Below are positions 62,203 to 64,000 of a stretch of 64,000 nucleotides of DNA, piece by piece. The notes under the pieces are model-generated. The model saw nothing but the letters and a program-made list of their open reading frames with translations. It made no database searches and was not told where the DNA came from. The stretch covers positions 17,214,903 to 17,278,902 of the forward strand of contig CP099845.1 in the NCBI GenBank assembly GCA_030062745.1, in the 5' to 3' direction. The stretch is from Capitulum mitella (Eukaryota > Arthropoda > Thecostraca > Pollicipedomorpha > Pollicipedidae). A program made the position numbers and the translations under genes. Within the stretch, counting starts at the first letter, position 1; each line of letters opens with the position of its first letter.

Positions 62203-63139
62203 GTACGACCGCACATATATGCATACCTGATTCCTGTTCACATCTACGGACCCTTCCTCTTTATGGAACAGTTCAGACTTTGTTTTTGGGTTTATAAGCT
62301 GATTTGTTTTTAGTTTGTGGGTACACAGGCCGTGTTTTTGGGCACACAAATCTGGTTCATGGGTGTATGTGCATCCACAAAGAGTTATAAAATTGCACCC
62401 CTGACCTGTGGCGAGCGGAACGCTCTGTGTTTAGACTTCCTGCATTAGTCATAAGAATGATTCAGACACTGCCCCAGTCAGCATAATCGGGCGAGCGAAG
62501 GACTTCGGGCATGGGTCAACATGGCGGCTCGTGACCTTGGGGTTTCGATGACGTGGCTCAGAGGGGAGGATTACGCCGGCAGAGCTTGCCCCAAATCTCG
62601 AAAAAGCGGCCAGCGAGATCGATTCATATCCGTGTGTTGTTTTTGTGTCGATAATAGGTTTTATGGAACTCATAAACTTCCGGTTTTGCTGTTTACGTTG
62701 ATTCCAGGACAAATGTACGTAAAACCGATGCAAGGCAGGCAAATGCGCATATTCAAATGTGCACGCAAATGTAAATAATCGCAAATAATTCAAGTGTTGC
62801 AAAGCTATGTAGTTATACCCATCTACATTCTCGTTTACAAACGTTACGTATATCTGACGTTCGTAAATGGGACTGTATTCATGAAAATGTGCGTAAACGC
62901 AGATGTAAACGTGAATACAAGTAGGCGATAAAAGGGGCAGGCTCAAACCAAGGTGCAAATGCACATAGACGTCTTAATACTGCCTTTAGCCCAAAACTCG
63001 GGAACCAGGCGACGCCGCAGTGGAGACCTCCGCTGAACTGTTTCTCAGCGTGTTCTGGGAGAAGCGCACGTCAGTCGGACCGGCGTCGAGCGGAGCGAAT
63101 ACCTGTAGTCCGAACACAGCCGACCACAGCCGCTCTGGA

Positions 63140-63300
63140 CCAGTGTTCGATTCCGACCTGGATCCGATTCGCATCAAGAATCGCATGTTTTTAGGTGAAT
63201 TGCATAAGATCCGGATTTGATTCGTATCATAACTGAAAAACAGCTGTGATTTAAATGCTGAAAGGTATAAAAGCGTTGTGATCCTGATTTTGATGCGCAT
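63140..63300. repeat. GATTC/GAATC-rich dispersed repeat, copy E
   Basis: GATTCCGACCTGGATCCGAT and related sequence. Confidence 0.5.
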
Positions 63301-63350
63301 CAACTACACCATCAGTCTGATTCAATGCGATCAAATCATATATGTAAAGC

Positions 63351-63439
63351 AGAGTGATAAAACAACATGACAGCATGCTTATGAAGACTACTTCCAGGAA
63401 GCAATCCACCGAACCAAACTACATCAGAAAGGATGCCAA
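63351..63439 (+). CDS. candidate exon near the right edge
   Basis: Acceptor-like GTAAAGCAG, then VIKQHDSMLMKTTSRKQSTE and PNYIRKDAK, with donor GCCAA|GTGAGT. It could be a start exon (ATG at 63375 or 63381) or internal. Lys/Ser/Thr-rich; not recognised. A following splice-bounded frame (63511-63568 region, donor GTAAGA) does not match in phase. Confidence 0.25.
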
Positions 63440-64000
63440 GTGAGTCAGATAACCAACTCCCTTTCACAGCCCACAAGGTTCAAATTTCCACAGCCCAGGA
63501 ATTTGAAACATATCTGCCAATATCAAGCATCCGCCACTGAGAAAAGGTAAGATCAAAGGTGTTCATGAAATATGTAGTCCTTTTCCGTATAATAAACACT
63601 GAAATCATCAAGATACTTATATCGATGTCAAATCCCGCCATCGTGTACTGCATAGGTACACAGTAGGCTAGGGGTATGCACCCATGTTTGTGTAAGTCGA
63701 TAGAAACAGCTGCCCTCGGGGCATCAGATTTATTAAAATATGAACTAACTTATTCTGTGTTATTCAATGGTCATCCTGTCAGTGCCGATGATTTCATTTC
63801 TTCGTTGCCAAATGGCCCCTGGGTACCTGCCTATATTGGCTTCCGTGTATAACACAAAGTAAAGGCCATTATTGCCACTAGTACACCGTAACTGCGAAAA
63901 TAATGATGGAGAAACATCCTAGTGCGCGGTAACTTGAAAAATAGTGGTGGATAAATATCAAGGGGCAATCAGCGTTAAGATGCATGCAGTAAATAAAAAC

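Overview
This is nuclear DNA of an intron-rich invertebrate animal, most likely an arthropod (possibly a crustacean). The evidence is a calmodulin gene whose protein carries the Drosophila-type residues Phe99, Thr143 and Ser147, an IQ-repeat gene of the arthropod igloo/GAP-43-like type, arthropod-style TCAGT initiators, and many lineage repeats. There are no prokaryotic features, rRNA genes or CRISPR arrays. Small exons are scattered through long repeat-filled introns and intergenic DNA, so genes were found by pairing reading frames with splice sites and matching intron phases, not by ORF length.

Layout. 0-0.3 kb: the 3' end of an unrecognised + strand gene. 3.7 kb: a TATA/initiator promoter candidate, followed by about 2 kb of degenerate GC-rich satellite. 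8-13.6 kb (+): the last three coding exons of an igloo-like calmodulin-binding gene. 14-17.2 kb: a run of minisatellites with one MITE. 18-20.2 kb (-): a complete three-coding-exon TMEM254 gene with a probable 5' UTR exon. 24.2-25 kb: a LINE 3' end and a GC-rich patch. 27.7-31 kb (-): calmodulin coding exons 2-5, with a candidate ATG exon at 32.6 kb. 33.4-46.9 kb: repeat-dominated, with two large foldback (palindromic) elements, a LINE fragment, a MITE and many short repeats. 47-54 kb (-): coding-like exons of an unrecognised gene, some carrying a stop or frame shifts. 54.5-64 kb: satellite, another MITE, GC-rich DNA and isolated candidate exons.

Functional theme. Calmodulin and a protein whose repeated IQ motifs should bind calmodulin lie about 14 kb apart on opposite strands, with TMEM254 between them. 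The sequence does not show whether they are co-regulated. The most informative non-genic structures are four related hAT-type MITEs (two with perfect 8-bp target duplications, one with a paralogous empty site in the same window), two complementary deletion derivatives of one long palindromic element carrying DR1 nuclear-receptor-like sites, and a 31-bp tandem array that copies the 3' splice site of an igloo-like exon.

Limits. Exon calls rest on reading frame, splice dinucleotides, phase and remembered family sequences; no search or transcript evidence was available. The N-terminal exon(s) of the igloo-like gene, the calmodulin ATG exon and the identity of the 47-54 kb gene remain unresolved.
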